The notes under the pieces are model-generated. The model made no database searches. It was not told where the DNA came from and worked only from the letters and a program-made list of their open reading frames with translations. A stretch of DNA of 50,210 bases from Marine Group I thaumarchaeote (GTDB lineage: Archaea > Thermoproteota > Nitrososphaeria > Nitrososphaerales > Nitrosopumilaceae), in the NCBI GenBank assembly GCA_013390375.1, contig JACATA010000001.1:1-50210 (forward strand), read 5' to 3'. Of the stretch, positions 1 to 8,083 are shown in pieces; the stretch's first letter is position 1, and every line of letters starts with the position of its first letter. A program made the position numbers and the translations under genes.

Positions 1-510
1 AATGAAATTGGAAAATTTGATGCAATACACACTTTTGATGTGTTAGAACATGTAAACGACCCCATAGGTGTAATTGAAAAAGCATATTCACTTCTAAAAA
101 GAGGTGGAGTGATTGTGGTTGAAGTTCCTAACGACTTTAATCCTTTACAAAAATTAGCCCAAAAAGCACTTAAGAAAAAGGAATGGTGGATTACATTTTA
201 TTCTTGGTCAAAAACTTCAGGCAACATTCAACATCTTAATTATTTTAATTTCTCAAGTATTTCTGATTTGTTAAAGCGTATTGGATTTAAAATAATTATA
301 AAAGAGGCTACTTTTCCTCTCGAAATATTTCTCTTAATGGGACAGGATTATATCAAAAATCCCAAAATTGGGAAGAAAATACATTTGGAAAGAATTCAAT
401 TCGAAAAAAACTTTGAAAAAAGAAAGGAAGGACAATTAAAAAGAAAAATTTATCAAAAACTTGCAGAAATTGGTATTGGTAGGACAGCTATTATTTACGC
501 AAAAAAATAA
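1..510 (+). CDS. Class I SAM-dependent methyltransferase, 5' end cut by window
   Basis: The reading frame is open from base 1, so the N-terminus lies outside the window; about 169 residues are visible. The segment FDVLEHVNDP, at about residue 12 of the visible part, is the acidic post-II/III motif typical of Methyltransf_11/23 proteins. It is followed by a glycine-rich turn and a strand (GGVIVVEVPN) that fit the end of the Rossmann-like fold. The SAM-binding glycine motif must lie upstream. The C-terminal part is basic. The substrate cannot be told. The convergent flippase-like neighbour suggests the edge of a polysaccharide or lipid-glycan region, which is inference only. Confidence 0.8.
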   Translation, partial: NEIGKFDAIHTFDVLEHVNDPIGVIEKAYSLLKRGGVIVVEVPNDFNPLQKLAQKALKKKEWWITFYSWSKTSGNIQHLNYFNFSSISDLLKRIGFKIIIKEATFPLEIFLLMGQDYIKNPKIGKKIHLERIQFEKNFEKRKEGQLKRKIYQKLAEIGIGRTAIIYAKK

Positions 511-519
511 CATGCAAAA

Positions 520-1476
520 TTAAGATTTTGAATCATTAGGTTCTTGATTATTTGTTAACCCTCCACTCAATTTCAACGCAATAAAACCAAATGAAACTCC
601 ATACCAACGTGTGAATAACCGTATTACAACGACTATTGTTAACGCTAAAGAGACATCAATACCCTGCATCGTAAAAAAACTTGTCAAAGTGCCTTCAACT
701 ACTCCTATTCCTATAGGAAGAAATGATAGAATCCCTAACATTATTGAAGTTGTATAAGTTGAAATAATTGTAAGAAATCCTATTGCTTCAACTTCAAATG
801 CTGATAAAATAAAATATATCGATATTGCTTCTATCAGCCAAAAAAGTATCGATAGACCAGAAGCATAAAGCGTTATCGGTCCTCTAATTCCATTCTTAAT
901 GGCATCATAAGAAGATGATAATGGTTCTACAAATTTCGAGGTGAATCTTCTTTTCTCAAGCAATGTCACAATTTTATTAAATGCTTTTCTTGATGAAAGC
1001 AAAACAAAAACAAAAACCAGCGCAGCCGTAAAAAACCCAAGTACATATACTCCTAATTCGAAATACCATATTCCAAAAAATGATAGTGTTGTTATGCCAA
1101 CAGCTGAATAAAATTGCTCTAAGATTACTATGGGAACTGTTTTACTTCTAGCAATCCCAAACTTTGTTTTTAATAATTGAGATTTAACAAGTTCACCAAC
1201 TTTACCGGGAATTATAGTTAATGCGAAACCAGACGTGAAAATTAAAAAACTATCTTTTACTGGGATGAAAATTTTTGCGTTTCGCAATAACAAATGCCAT
1301 CTAAAAAATAGCACAAACCATCCTGATGTTACAAGTAAAAGTATGATAGGGATGATTTCAATTTTAAAATCTGATATTTTACTAGAAATAGTGTTAATAT
1401 CTGAATAAATAAGAAAAGCAGCATAAAGACCAATAACTGCAATTACTACAATGAGTATTTTATTACCAATTTTCAT
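520..1476 (-). CDS. Lysylphosphatidylglycerol synthase/flippase-like integral membrane protein (UPF0104 type)
   Basis: This 318-residue protein has about eight hydrophobic segments, starting with a Lys-led N-terminal helix. It contains the family-like stretch TIIPGKVGELVKS at about residues 87-99 and the late glycine/proline-rich membrane segment FLPIGIGVVEG at about residues 255-265. Both are typical of the flippase-like or AglD-type membrane proteins that accompany archaeal glycosyltransferases. Length matches the family (about 300-340). It likely acts in the cytoplasmic membrane in lipid or polyprenyl-glycan handling, but no substrate can be assigned. It ends close to the convergent methyltransferase and starts 10 bases after the small gene at 1487-1726, probably in one transcript. 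Confidence 0.75.
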   Translation of the reverse strand: MKIGNKILIVVIAVIGLYAAFLIYSDINTISSKISDFKIEIIPIILLLVTSGWFVLFFRWHLLLRNAKIFIPVKDSFLIFTSGFALTIIPGKVGELVKSQLLKTKFGIARSKTVPIVILEQFYSAVGITTLSFFGIWYFELGVYVLGFFTAALVFVFVLLSSRKAFNKIVTLLEKRRFTSKFVEPLSSSYDAIKNGIRGPITLYASGLSILFWLIEAISIYFILSAFEVEAIGFLTIISTYTTSIMLGILSFLPIGIGVVEGTLTSFFTMQGIDVSLALTIVVVIRLFTRWYGVSFGFIALKLSGGLTNNQEPNDSKS

Positions 1477-1486
1477 CTAATTGTAC

Positions 1487-1726
1487 CTAAATTTCTTTTA
1501 TTTCTATTATAGTAGCTAAAACTGAATCCATTTTTACAATTACACGTTTGTCTTTCCAGCCTAATGCAACATACCAATCTCCTGCATCATCATCATACTT
1601 TGTTTCTAAACTTTGTATTTCGTTTGCTTGCACGTTGAACTTTTTTGTAATTCCTGAAATAGCTAATGAGATAGCAGACTCTTTTGTTTCAAGCCTTCTT
1701 TTCATAAGACCAATTCCCGGACTCAT
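1487..1726 (-). CDS. Small conserved-looking protein of unknown function
   Basis: I do not recognise this 79-residue protein. It has a predicted helix at residues 10-30 and a C-terminal two- or three-strand region (DWYVALGWKDKRVIVKMDS), so it looks like a small alpha/beta fold without membrane segments. The ATG at 1726 is preferred because an AT-rich TATA-like box (about 1747-1756) sits near -26, giving a leaderless start. A second in-frame ATG at 1705 is possible. It precedes the flippase-like gene by 10 bases and is probably co-transcribed with it. Confidence 0.6.
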   Translation of the reverse strand: MSPGIGLMKRRLETKESAISLAISGITKKFNVQANEIQSLETKYDDDAGDWYVALGWKDKRVIVKMDSVLATIIEIKEI

Positions 1727-1796
1727 AAAAAATTAAAGAAAGAATCTTCTAATATAGTTAAGTGTTTGATATGATTTTTTTGAACTTAATTAGAAA

Positions 1797-1870
1797 GGGC
1801 CCGAAGGGATTCGAACCCTTGACCTGGTGGTCCGAAGCCACCCGCACTATCCAGGCTATGCAACGGGTCC
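1797..1870 (-). tRNA. tRNA-Arg (anticodon TCG)
   Basis: A full cloverleaf folds on the minus strand: D arm with G18G19 and A20 (an arginine identity base), anticodon stem GGTGG/CCACC with loop CTTCGGA, and T arm AAGGG/CCCTT with loop TTCGAAT. The anticodon reads CGA codons. No intron is seen and CCA is not encoded. Two oddities: position 3 pairs with 70 as A-C, not Watson-Crick, and the base at discriminator position 73 would be U. Confidence 0.9.
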
Positions 1871-1912
1871 AAACAAGTAAGAATTTAACAGGTCTAAATA
1901 TTTGTCTAAATT

Positions 1913-3097
1913 ATGAAAGTATCAAAAAAAGTTTCAGGCGTTGAGTATGCTATACGAGATATAGTTTCAGCTGCCAAGGATTTAGAAAAGCAAGGAAGGA
2001 CGATAGATTATCTAAACATTGGTGATCCAGCACAGTATGGATTTCATCCTCCTGAAAATGTAAAACAGGCTTTCATTGATGCAATAAAAAAAGATCAGAA
2101 TTATTATTCTGCATCTGAAGGGATTCAAGAATTACGATCTGCGATTGCTAAAAAAGAAAACTTAAAAGGATTTTCAATTGGTGCCGATGATGTTTTGGTT
2201 ACAAACGGAGTCTCAGAAGGATTGGACATGGTTATGTCTTCCATCGTTGAAGAGGGTGACGAGGTTTTGCTTCCAGGTCCTTACTATCCACCATATGCAT
2301 CTTACATAAGATTACACGGTGGAATACCCATTGAATTTTCCGTGGATCTAGAACACTCAACTCCTGACATTGCTGATATCAAATCAAAAATTACACCCAA
2401 AACAGTTGCAATATGTCTTATCAGTCCTAACAACCCAACAGGTGCTGTCTTTGAAGAGGACTCGCTCAAAAAATTAATCGATGTTGCAAACGAGAATAAC
2501 TTGTATATTATATGTGATGAAATTTACGACCAGATTGTATTTGATAAAAAATTTGTAGGAATTGGAAAAGTTGCAGGCGATTCTCCTGTTATTATCTTAA
2601 ATGGATTTTCTAAAGTGCACTTGATGTCAGGGTGGAGAATAGGATATATTGCATTCAATAGTTCGCCACAGCTTGCTTCAATTAGAGAACACTTACCAAA
2701 ATTGGCCCGTGTTAGAATATCAACAAACCATCCAGTCCAGTATGCAGCGTTAGAATCTCTACGAGGACCACAAGAATACATATCTGAATTTGTATCTGAG
2801 TTAAAAAAACACAGAGATTTGGTTGTCAAGCGACTAAATTCAATGCCGGGAATTTCATGTTCTAATCCAAAAGGAGCATTTTACGTATTTCCAAAAATAG
2901 AAAACAACCCATTCAAGTCAGACAAAGAGTTTGTCTTAAACTTGTTAAAGTCAAAGGGAGTACTTGCTGTTCATGGCTCTGGCTTTGGCACAAAATATGG
3001 CAGTGGATATTTTAGATTGGTATTTCTTCCAAATATGGAAAAACTAAATTCTGCCTTAGATAAAATTGAAGATTTTGTCAGCAGTTACAAGCCTTAG
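1913..3097 (+). CDS. PLP-dependent aminotransferase, class I/II (aspartate/alanine aminotransferase type)
   Basis: This 394-residue fold-type I aminotransferase of the COG0436 group carries a cofactor-pocket segment (VTNGVSEGLD), the substrate/cofactor NNPTG motif, the CDEIYDQIVFD strand, and the Schiff-base lysine Lys234 within GFSKVHLMSGWRIGY, followed by the phosphate-binding Arg. It transfers an amino group between an amino acid, probably alanine or aspartate, and a 2-oxo acid in the cytoplasm. Length and motifs are complete. The ATG lies 42 bases after the divergent tRNA-Arg. The exact amino-acid preference cannot be read from sequence. Confidence 0.9.
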   Translation: MKVSKKVSGVEYAIRDIVSAAKDLEKQGRTIDYLNIGDPAQYGFHPPENVKQAFIDAIKKDQNYYSASEGIQELRSAIAKKENLKGFSIGADDVLVTNGVSEGLDMVMSSIVEEGDEVLLPGPYYPPYASYIRLHGGIPIEFSVDLEHSTPDIADIKSKITPKTVAICLISPNNPTGAVFEEDSLKKLIDVANENNLYIICDEIYDQIVFDKKFVGIGKVAGDSPVIILNGFSKVHLMSGWRIGYIAFNSSPQLASIREHLPKLARVRISTNHPVQYAALESLRGPQEYISEFVSELKKHRDLVVKRLNSMPGISCSNPKGAFYVFPKIENNPFKSDKEFVLNLLKSKGVLAVHGSGFGTKYGSGYFRLVFLPNMEKLNSALDKIEDFVSSYKP

Positions 3098-3119
3098 CGT
3101 ATTTTAGCTTTGAAGAAAT

Positions 3120-3356
3120 TCATCTTGCTTGTACATTTTTCTTTCCAAATCCTAGCACTACCATAAACGCTCCAAACGCAATTGCTCCTAGTGAAACTTT
3201 TTGAGCATTAATTTCTGAATCAAAAAAAAACTGAACAACAAAATCAGGACTCCAAATAATGAGATCTCTAACCAATGTTACCGTTGCAACAACTAAAAAT
3301 AAAACACCCATGGCTGTTAACCAATTTCTTCCACGGCGAGGATATTCTTCACTCAT
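3120..3356 (-). CDS. Small two-helix membrane protein, unknown function
   Basis: This 78-residue protein has a charged, arginine-rich N-terminus (residues 1-11), a hydrophobic helix at about residues 13-33 and a second at about 54-72, ending in a short basic tail. It would sit in the membrane with both ends on the same side. I recognise no family. It is convergent with the aminotransferase (22-base gap) and lies 24 bases after the end of the F420-reductase gene region on the same strand, so it may be transcribed behind that gene. Confidence 0.6.
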   Translation of the reverse strand: MSEEYPRRGRNWLTAMGVLFLVVATVTLVRDLIIWSPDFVVQFFFDSEINAQKVSLGAIAFGAFMVVLGFGKKNVQAR

Positions 3357-3380
3357 AACTGTTTTTTCTATTTGTATATT

Positions 3381-4052
3381 TTAAACAAGTTTAATTCCAG
3401 GATTTTTCATTTTGTTTCTGATCATTGCATTTAGTAGCAACGGCGTTGACATTTCAACAAGATATGCCAATGCTCCAGGACCCAAGTAAATTGGGCGTAA
3501 CCCCTCAATTTCGTTAATTAAACCATTGACTATCTCGACTGAATCTTTATCATCACCAGCAACAAAAATGTCATAATCTAAAGATAAAGTAGGATCCACA
3601 AGTTTTTTTTCTGAAATCACATGAAACGCAGAAACTAATTTCGATTTATCTTTCATATGTTTCTCAACTGTTTGGTGTGAAAATGCCTTATTGTCTTTGA
3701 TTGCTACGCATTCAAAACCGACATCAGTTTTTGTTATTGGAACAATAGGTGAAATTACAACGCATTGGTCACTAACCTCAGATAATAACTGTGAGCAGGT
3801 TGTATCGATATTTTCATATGGAATTGATAAAACTAAAACATCTGATTCTTTTGCAACTGAAAGGTTGTCCTTCCCTGAAATTGTCCCATTAATGTTTCCA
3901 TAGGCATCTTTAGCTAGGCTAGAATATTCATTTGCAGCAGTTGCTGCACGTTCTGCATCACGTGAACCAATTATTACTTGATGTTTTTTACACCATCTTA
4001 TTGCAAAACCTTTACCCATTCCCCCAGTTCCGCCAATTATACCGATTTTCAT
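3381..4052 (-). CDS. npdG: NADPH:coenzyme F420 oxidoreductase family protein
   Basis: The protein starts with a textbook dinucleotide-binding loop, GIIGGTGGMGKG (residues 4-15), followed by the short RDAERA segment after the second strand. This is characteristic of F420-dependent NADP reductase rather than of general 6-phosphogluconate-dehydrogenase relatives. At 223 residues it matches the roughly 220-residue family length. It would pass hydride between NADP(H) and F420 in the cytoplasm; members of this archaeal group make F420. The start ATG faces the histidine phosphatase gene, with 58 bases between the two start codons holding both promoters. Confidence 0.87.
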   Translation of the reverse strand: MKIGIIGGTGGMGKGFAIRWCKKHQVIIGSRDAERAATAANEYSSLAKDAYGNINGTISGKDNLSVAKESDVLVLSIPYENIDTTCSQLLSEVSDQCVVISPIVPITKTDVGFECVAIKDNKAFSHQTVEKHMKDKSKLVSAFHVISEKKLVDPTLSLDYDIFVAGDDKDSVEIVNGLINEIEGLRPIYLGPGALAYLVEMSTPLLLNAMIRNKMKNPGIKLV

Positions 4053-4110
4053 GAAGTGAATCTAACAATGTTATTATTATCTTTATGTAGGAAATCAAAT
4101 CGAGCTGGAA

Positions 4111-4728
4111 ATGATAATATTCCTAAGACATGCACAGGCAGAAAATAACACTAAACGAATTCTTGCGGGACGTACTGAAGGTGTACATCTAACCAAAGCA
4201 GGCATCGAACAAGCAGAAAGTATAGCAAAATATCTCAAGTCTCTTGACATATCAGCTATCTATTCTAGCCCTATAGAACGCGCAAGCCATACAGCAGAAA
4301 TTGTTGCAAAAAATAATTCATTGGACTATGAATTAGATGACAGGATTACCGAAATAGATATGGGAAGATTTACTCGTATGAATTATGATGATATGTTTGC
4401 CAAATATGGCAATATATTTTTGAAGTTTTATGAAAATGATCCTGTCATTGCCGAACATGAAGTAGAGACATTTCTAGAGGTGCAAAGGCGTATCCTAGAC
4501 ATGGTGACTCATGTTGTTAAAAAACACAAGAATGAAAACGTGATACTTGTGACTCATATGGATCCAATCAAATCAATGCTTTCTATAGTAATGGATCTAA
4601 AACCAAAAACTTTGTTTGAATTAATCATCGCAAATGCTTCTCTTACCATAATCAAAGAGCATGAGAATAAATTTTCTCTTTCAGCAATCAATGCAATGGA
4701 TATTGATCGATATTATCAAACTTGGTAA
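4111..4728 (+). CDS. Histidine phosphatase superfamily protein (phosphoglycerate mutase-like)
   Basis: This 205-residue protein opens with the RHG-type signature as FLRHAQAENN (catalytic His7), has the SSPIERASHTAE block of the phosphoglycerate-mutase/alpha-ribazole-phosphatase branch, an acidic ITEIDMG segment, and the second catalytic His within VTHMDPIKS. These residues form the phospho-His catalytic pocket. Whether it is a cofactor-dependent mutase or a phosphatase cannot be decided from sequence; phosphatase is more usual in this length class. A TATA-like CTTTATGT box centred near 4084 suits a leaderless ATG at 4111. Confidence 0.85.
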   Translation: MIIFLRHAQAENNTKRILAGRTEGVHLTKAGIEQAESIAKYLKSLDISAIYSSPIERASHTAEIVAKNNSLDYELDDRITEIDMGRFTRMNYDDMFAKYGNIFLKFYENDPVIAEHEVETFLEVQRRILDMVTHVVKKHKNENVILVTHMDPIKSMLSIVMDLKPKTLFELIIANASLTIIKEHENKFSLSAINAMDIDRYYQTW

Positions 4729-4784
4729 ATCTAAATCTTCCATAAATTTTAAATTATATCGGGCAACACCTCAAAACAACGATA

Positions 4785-5045
4785 ATGAGCAAAATATTTC
4801 ATTTATCAATCATCATTGCGACTTTATTCATAATTCCAACTATTAGTTTGGCATTTGCAGCTGAGACTGCTGGTGAATATATAGACAGGAAGGCTGAAAT
4901 CTGGAATCTATTCTTCCGTATGATGACAGTTGCATTTGTAGTAGGAGGCGTTATAGCCGGAACTATGGTGTGGCAGGTCTGGAGATTTAGAGAATCTAAT
5001 CCAAATTCAAAGCCAACAGAATACGAAGAGAAGGGAGAGTTCTAA
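4785..5045 (+). CDS. Terminal oxidase small subunit, probably the split N-terminal helix of subunit II
   Basis: This 86-residue protein begins with a signal-like hydrophobic segment (about residues 5-28, small residues near AFAAE) and has one strong membrane helix at about residues 46-68, ending in the WRFRE segment and a polar tail. Canonical cytochrome oxidase subunit II begins with two membrane helices before the CuA domain. The next gene has only one, so this gene probably supplies the missing first helix. It ends one base before the subunit II start and is clearly in the oxidase operon. Confidence 0.75.
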   Translation: MSKIFHLSIIIATLFIIPTISLAFAAETAGEYIDRKAEIWNLFFRMMTVAFVVGGVIAGTMVWQVWRFRESNPNSKPTEYEEKGEF

Positions 5046-5046
5046 C

Positions 5047-5469
5047 ATGGCACACTCAAACTGGGCCGAATGGATCTATCTTGGTGTAGTAACTGCGCTT
5101 TTGATTTATGTTGGTGCGGAAGCATGGAATGTTGAGAGGATTATCGACCATGCTCCTGAAGATGCTGAAATTATCAAAGTAACTGCTCAGCAGTGGTTTT
5201 GGAGTTTTGAGCATGAGGATGGTACAAAGGAAGTGGGCGAACTTCATTTGAAAAAGGACCATGCTTACAAATTTGAAATTCAAAGCAAGGATGTCGTTCA
5301 CAATTTCAACATACCTGAATTTGTTGTATTGATGGATGCGATTCCCGGAAGAATCAACACTGTATGGTTTTCTCCTAATGAGGCTGGCGAGTTCGATATT
5401 CAGTGTAGGGAATATTGTGGTTTAATTCATTATAATATGCGTGCAAAACTTTTTGTGGAGGGTGTTTAA
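5047..5469 (+). CDS. coxB: Cytochrome c oxidase subunit II, CuA domain
   Basis: This 140-residue protein has one membrane helix (about residues 9-26) and then the CuA cupredoxin domain. All CuA ligands are present: His85, Cys120, Glu122 (backbone), Cys124, His128 and Met131, in the CREYCGLIHYNM motif. The aromatic patch QQWFWSF (about 48-54), the electron-entry region in the family, is also present. It accepts electrons from a cupredoxin or other donor on the outside face and passes them to subunit I. It is shorter than usual because the first helix appears to be encoded by the gene directly upstream. Confidence 0.95.
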   Translation: MAHSNWAEWIYLGVVTALLIYVGAEAWNVERIIDHAPEDAEIIKVTAQQWFWSFEHEDGTKEVGELHLKKDHAYKFEIQSKDVVHNFNIPEFVVLMDAIPGRINTVWFSPNEAGEFDIQCREYCGLIHYNMRAKLFVEGV

Positions 5470-5512
5470 TGATGTCACATTTAATTTCAGTCCAAAAATC
5501 ATACCAAAGTAT

Positions 5513-5519
5513 GGAGGAT
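5513..5519 (+). promoter_or_regulatory. Shine-Dalgarno sequence of oxidase subunit I
   Basis: GGAGGAT lies 5 bases before the ATG at 5525 and matches the usual archaeal anti-Shine-Dalgarno. It fixes the start of subunit I and shows that genes inside this operon use leadered initiation. Confidence 0.75.
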
Positions 5520-5524
5520 AGAAA

Positions 5525-7066
5525 ATGGTTCTAGAACTTGCAAGACCACGTCCAATTTGGCAAATAATGTTCTCAACTCATCACACAGATGTTGGACTTC
5601 TTTACTTGGTTTTTTCTCTTCTTGCCATGTTTGTAGGCGGTGCAATGGCTATTGCACTTCGTATTGAGTTGTTTGCTCCTGGTATACAACTCATTGAAGA
5701 TTCCATGACGTATAACAGACTGTTTACAGCCCATGGAACTACTATGATCTTCTTATTTTTGCTTCCATCTGCAGCTGCCGTTGGGAACTATCTTGTTCCA
5801 ATTATGGTGAGATACAAAGATATGGCTTATCCAAAACTTAACGCAATTGCGTTCTGGATGATTCCGCCAGCAGCCGCACTTGTATGGCTTGGAATGGCTG
5901 ACTTTGGATGGTATGCTAATCCACCTTACTCTGTTATCAGTGCTCCTGCTCCAGCAGCGGAAATGTGGATCTTCGGACTAAAAGTGCTGGGCGTTTCATC
6001 AATTCTTAGCTCTATCAACTTTGTTGTGACTATATTGAAGTGCAAACATCCGGATTTGTCGCTTGGCAAGGTACCACTACTGGCATGGTCATTTTTGACA
6101 TCATCTATAATTGTACTTGCTGCCATGCCAACGTTTGCAGCCGCACTTTTGATGTTGTTGACAGACAGATTGGGTGTCTCAGGATTTTTCAATCCAGCTA
6201 TGGGCGGAGATCCAATTGCATATTCACACCTGTTTTGGTTTACTTTCCATCCTGAGGTGTATGTGCTTGTCATTCCTGCAATAGGAATGATGTATGAGAT
6301 CATACCTAGGTTTTCACGAAGACCTATTTTCAGTCACTCGTCCGGAGTTGCAGCTTTTATTATTTTGGCTCTAGTTTCATTTGCATCTTGGGCTCACCAC
6401 ATGTTTGCCACAGGAATGTCATTTACCGAGAAGACTGTGTTTATGGTTGGAACATTGGCAGCTGTACCTGCTTCTGCAATGCACGTTTTCAACTTTCTCG
6501 CTACGATGTGGAATGGCAGAATTAAGTTTGCAACACCAATGATGTTTGCAGTTGGCGGAATCGCACTGTTCTTCGCAGCAGGTGCTGGCGGTGTTGTAAA
6601 TACAGCCATGCCATTAGACTTTATCACACATGACTCTTACTGGGTTGTTGGACACTTCCATCTGTTCGTATTTGGAACAATTGCATTTGGTACAATTGGA
6701 TTTGTCTATTATCTATTCCCATACATAACTGGTAGAATGTATAATGAAAAGTGGGGAGTTGTACACTTTATCTTGGCGTTTGTTGGTGCTTGCATTACAT
6801 TCTTCACCCAACACATATTGGGACTGTTTGGTATGCCAAGAAGAATTTATGATTATCCGGAGATAGACTCATGGATATCCATGAATGCACTCATTAGCGT
6901 AGGTGCTATGATCATACTTGTAGGTATGGTCATATTTTTGGGCAACATGATTTACAGTATGGCTAAAGGCAAGCCTGCCAATCTGGAAGATCCATTTGGA
7001 CTTGGTGGAAAATATTACTATCCGTTCGCACAGCGTAATCCACAACATGGAGAGGGTGGATATTAG
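5525..7066 (+). CDS. coxA: Haem-copper oxidase subunit I (A-type)
   Basis: This 513-residue, roughly 12-helix protein holds the catalytic core that reduces O2 to water and pumps protons. Visible ligands are His70 (low-spin haem), the CuB set His242 with the cross-link Tyr246 in HPEVY, His291-His292, then His377 (high-spin haem) and His379 (low-spin haem). Asp99 and Asn106 in the DMAYPKLN stretch and Glu244 correspond to the D-channel of A1-type enzymes. At the place of the K-channel lysine the protein has His320. A strong Shine-Dalgarno precedes the ATG, and the cupredoxin gene follows 8 bases later. Confidence 0.97.
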   Translation: MVLELARPRPIWQIMFSTHHTDVGLLYLVFSLLAMFVGGAMAIALRIELFAPGIQLIEDSMTYNRLFTAHGTTMIFLFLLPSAAAVGNYLVPIMVRYKDMAYPKLNAIAFWMIPPAAALVWLGMADFGWYANPPYSVISAPAPAAEMWIFGLKVLGVSSILSSINFVVTILKCKHPDLSLGKVPLLAWSFLTSSIIVLAAMPTFAAALLMLLTDRLGVSGFFNPAMGGDPIAYSHLFWFTFHPEVYVLVIPAIGMMYEIIPRFSRRPIFSHSSGVAAFIILALVSFASWAHHMFATGMSFTEKTVFMVGTLAAVPASAMHVFNFLATMWNGRIKFATPMMFAVGGIALFFAAGAGGVVNTAMPLDFITHDSYWVVGHFHLFVFGTIAFGTIGFVYYLFPYITGRMYNEKWGVVHFILAFVGACITFFTQHILGLFGMPRRIYDYPEIDSWISMNALISVGAMIILVGMVIFLGNMIYSMAKGKPANLEDPFGLGGKYYYPFAQRNPQHGEGGY

Positions 7067-7071
7067 GTGAT
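7066..7071 (+). promoter_or_regulatory. Shine-Dalgarno sequence of the cupredoxin gene
   Basis: GGTGAT begins on the last base of the subunit I stop codon and ends 3 bases before the ATG at 7075. Termination of subunit I and initiation of the cupredoxin are likely coupled. Confidence 0.6.
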
Positions 7072-7074
7072 AAG

Positions 7075-7638
7075 ATGAGCGAATACGATGAAACAGTTTA
7101 CAGAACTTCTCCCGGAAGAGCTGCAAAACTTATGATAATATTGGTTGGCCTAGTTGTAGTGGGTGGAGTGATCTTCTTTGCTCTTGGAGATTACTGGATT
7201 TCAGAACTTTCTCCCGCAGGAAAAGCTTTTGCTGGTATCACTGATGAAGAAGCTGCACCCGCTGTAGCGCAAACGGGTGCTGACATACCGGTAACGTTAG
7301 ACTTTATTGAATCAAAGGACTTTAGGACATTGGCTTTTAATGCATTGCCTGGCGAACCAGGAAATAACCCAACAATTAATGCCAAAGTTGGCGACAGAAT
7401 AATCTTTAATATTTTAAATGCTGGAAAATCATTCCATGCATTTGGTGTTACACTGAATGAAGAGGGATTTGGTGGAATATTAGGAGGAACATCTGTTGCT
7501 GCTGCAAATAATCCATTAAAGCCTGGCGAAGGTGGAACTTCTCAATTTATTCCGGGTGAGCCAGGAACATACTATTACATCTGTACTGTCCCAGGTCACA
7601 GAGAACTGGGTATGGTTGGAACAATCATAGTAGAGTAA
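7075..7638 (+). CDS. Membrane-anchored blue copper protein (cupredoxin)
   Basis: This 187-residue protein has a single N-terminal membrane anchor (about residues 18-38), a linker, and a C-terminal cupredoxin domain (about 70-187). The type 1 copper ligands are all visible: His121, Cys170, His175 and Met180, in the family arrangement CTVPGHRELGM. It sits on the outer face and probably delivers electrons to the CuA site; ammonia-oxidising archaea use many such copper proteins in place of c-type cytochromes. It is the fourth gene of the oxidase operon, and its stop is one base from the next start. Confidence 0.93.
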   Translation: MSEYDETVYRTSPGRAAKLMIILVGLVVVGGVIFFALGDYWISELSPAGKAFAGITDEEAAPAVAQTGADIPVTLDFIESKDFRTLAFNALPGEPGNNPTINAKVGDRIIFNILNAGKSFHAFGVTLNEEGFGGILGGTSVAAANNPLKPGEGGTSQFIPGEPGTYYYICTVPGHRELGMVGTIIVE

Positions 7639-7639
7639 C

Positions 7640-8083
7640 TTGAAATTAAAATATTTAGCATTAACATCTTTGGTAGTTCTTTATTCTTTGATGGTTATAG
7701 GCGGATATATCTCTGCAGCAGGACTTGGATTAACTTGTCCAGATTGGCCGTTATGCCCAAATGGAATTTTGCCTAACGAAGAATACTTTATTGAATGGTC
7801 ACATAGACTGATTGCTGCAACTACTGGAGTATTGGTAATAGCTACCGCTGTGGGTTCTTGGATTACAGCAGGTTCTCATTGGAGGATTAGAACTACTGGA
7901 ACTCTGGCAGCTATATTTGTCGTAACCCAGATAACACTAGGTGCATTGGTAATAGACACGCTGCTGCATGCCGTGTTGGTATCCATTCATTTTGGCATTG
8001 GAATATTGCTTTTTGCCATGGTTCTGTTAACTACGTTGTTTGCATTCAGACTGAAACCAAAATCTATTCAGACTACTGTTTAG
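7640..8083 (+). CDS. Short haem A synthase-like membrane protein (COX15/CtaA family, four helices)
   Basis: This 147-residue protein has four membrane segments, half the size of bacterial CtaA, like the archaeal half-length forms. After helix 1 it carries Cys33 and Cys39 in a loop matching the CtaA extracellular Cys pair, and the haem-ligand-type His55 (EWSHRL) and His117 (SIHFG). Such proteins convert haem O to haem A for the oxidase encoded just upstream. The start is a TTG one base after the cupredoxin stop. A four-helix protein would be expected to dimerise to rebuild the eight-helix architecture. Confidence 0.85.
   Translation: MKLKYLALTSLVVLYSLMVIGGYISAAGLGLTCPDWPLCPNGILPNEEYFIEWSHRLIAATTGVLVIATAVGSWITAGSHWRIRTTGTLAAIFVVTQITLGALVIDTLLHAVLVSIHFGIGILLFAMVLLTTLFAFRLKPKSIQTTV

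Noticed and set aside
1762-1944. Open frame of 60 codons on the plus strand
   Set aside because: It runs through tRNA-Arg and into the aminotransferase start; no codon-use or homology support.
5469-5534. Tiny open frame of 21 codons between oxidase subunit II and I
   Set aside because: It overlaps the start and Shine-Dalgarno of subunit I and has no recognisable content; likely chance, though a coupling peptide cannot be excluded.
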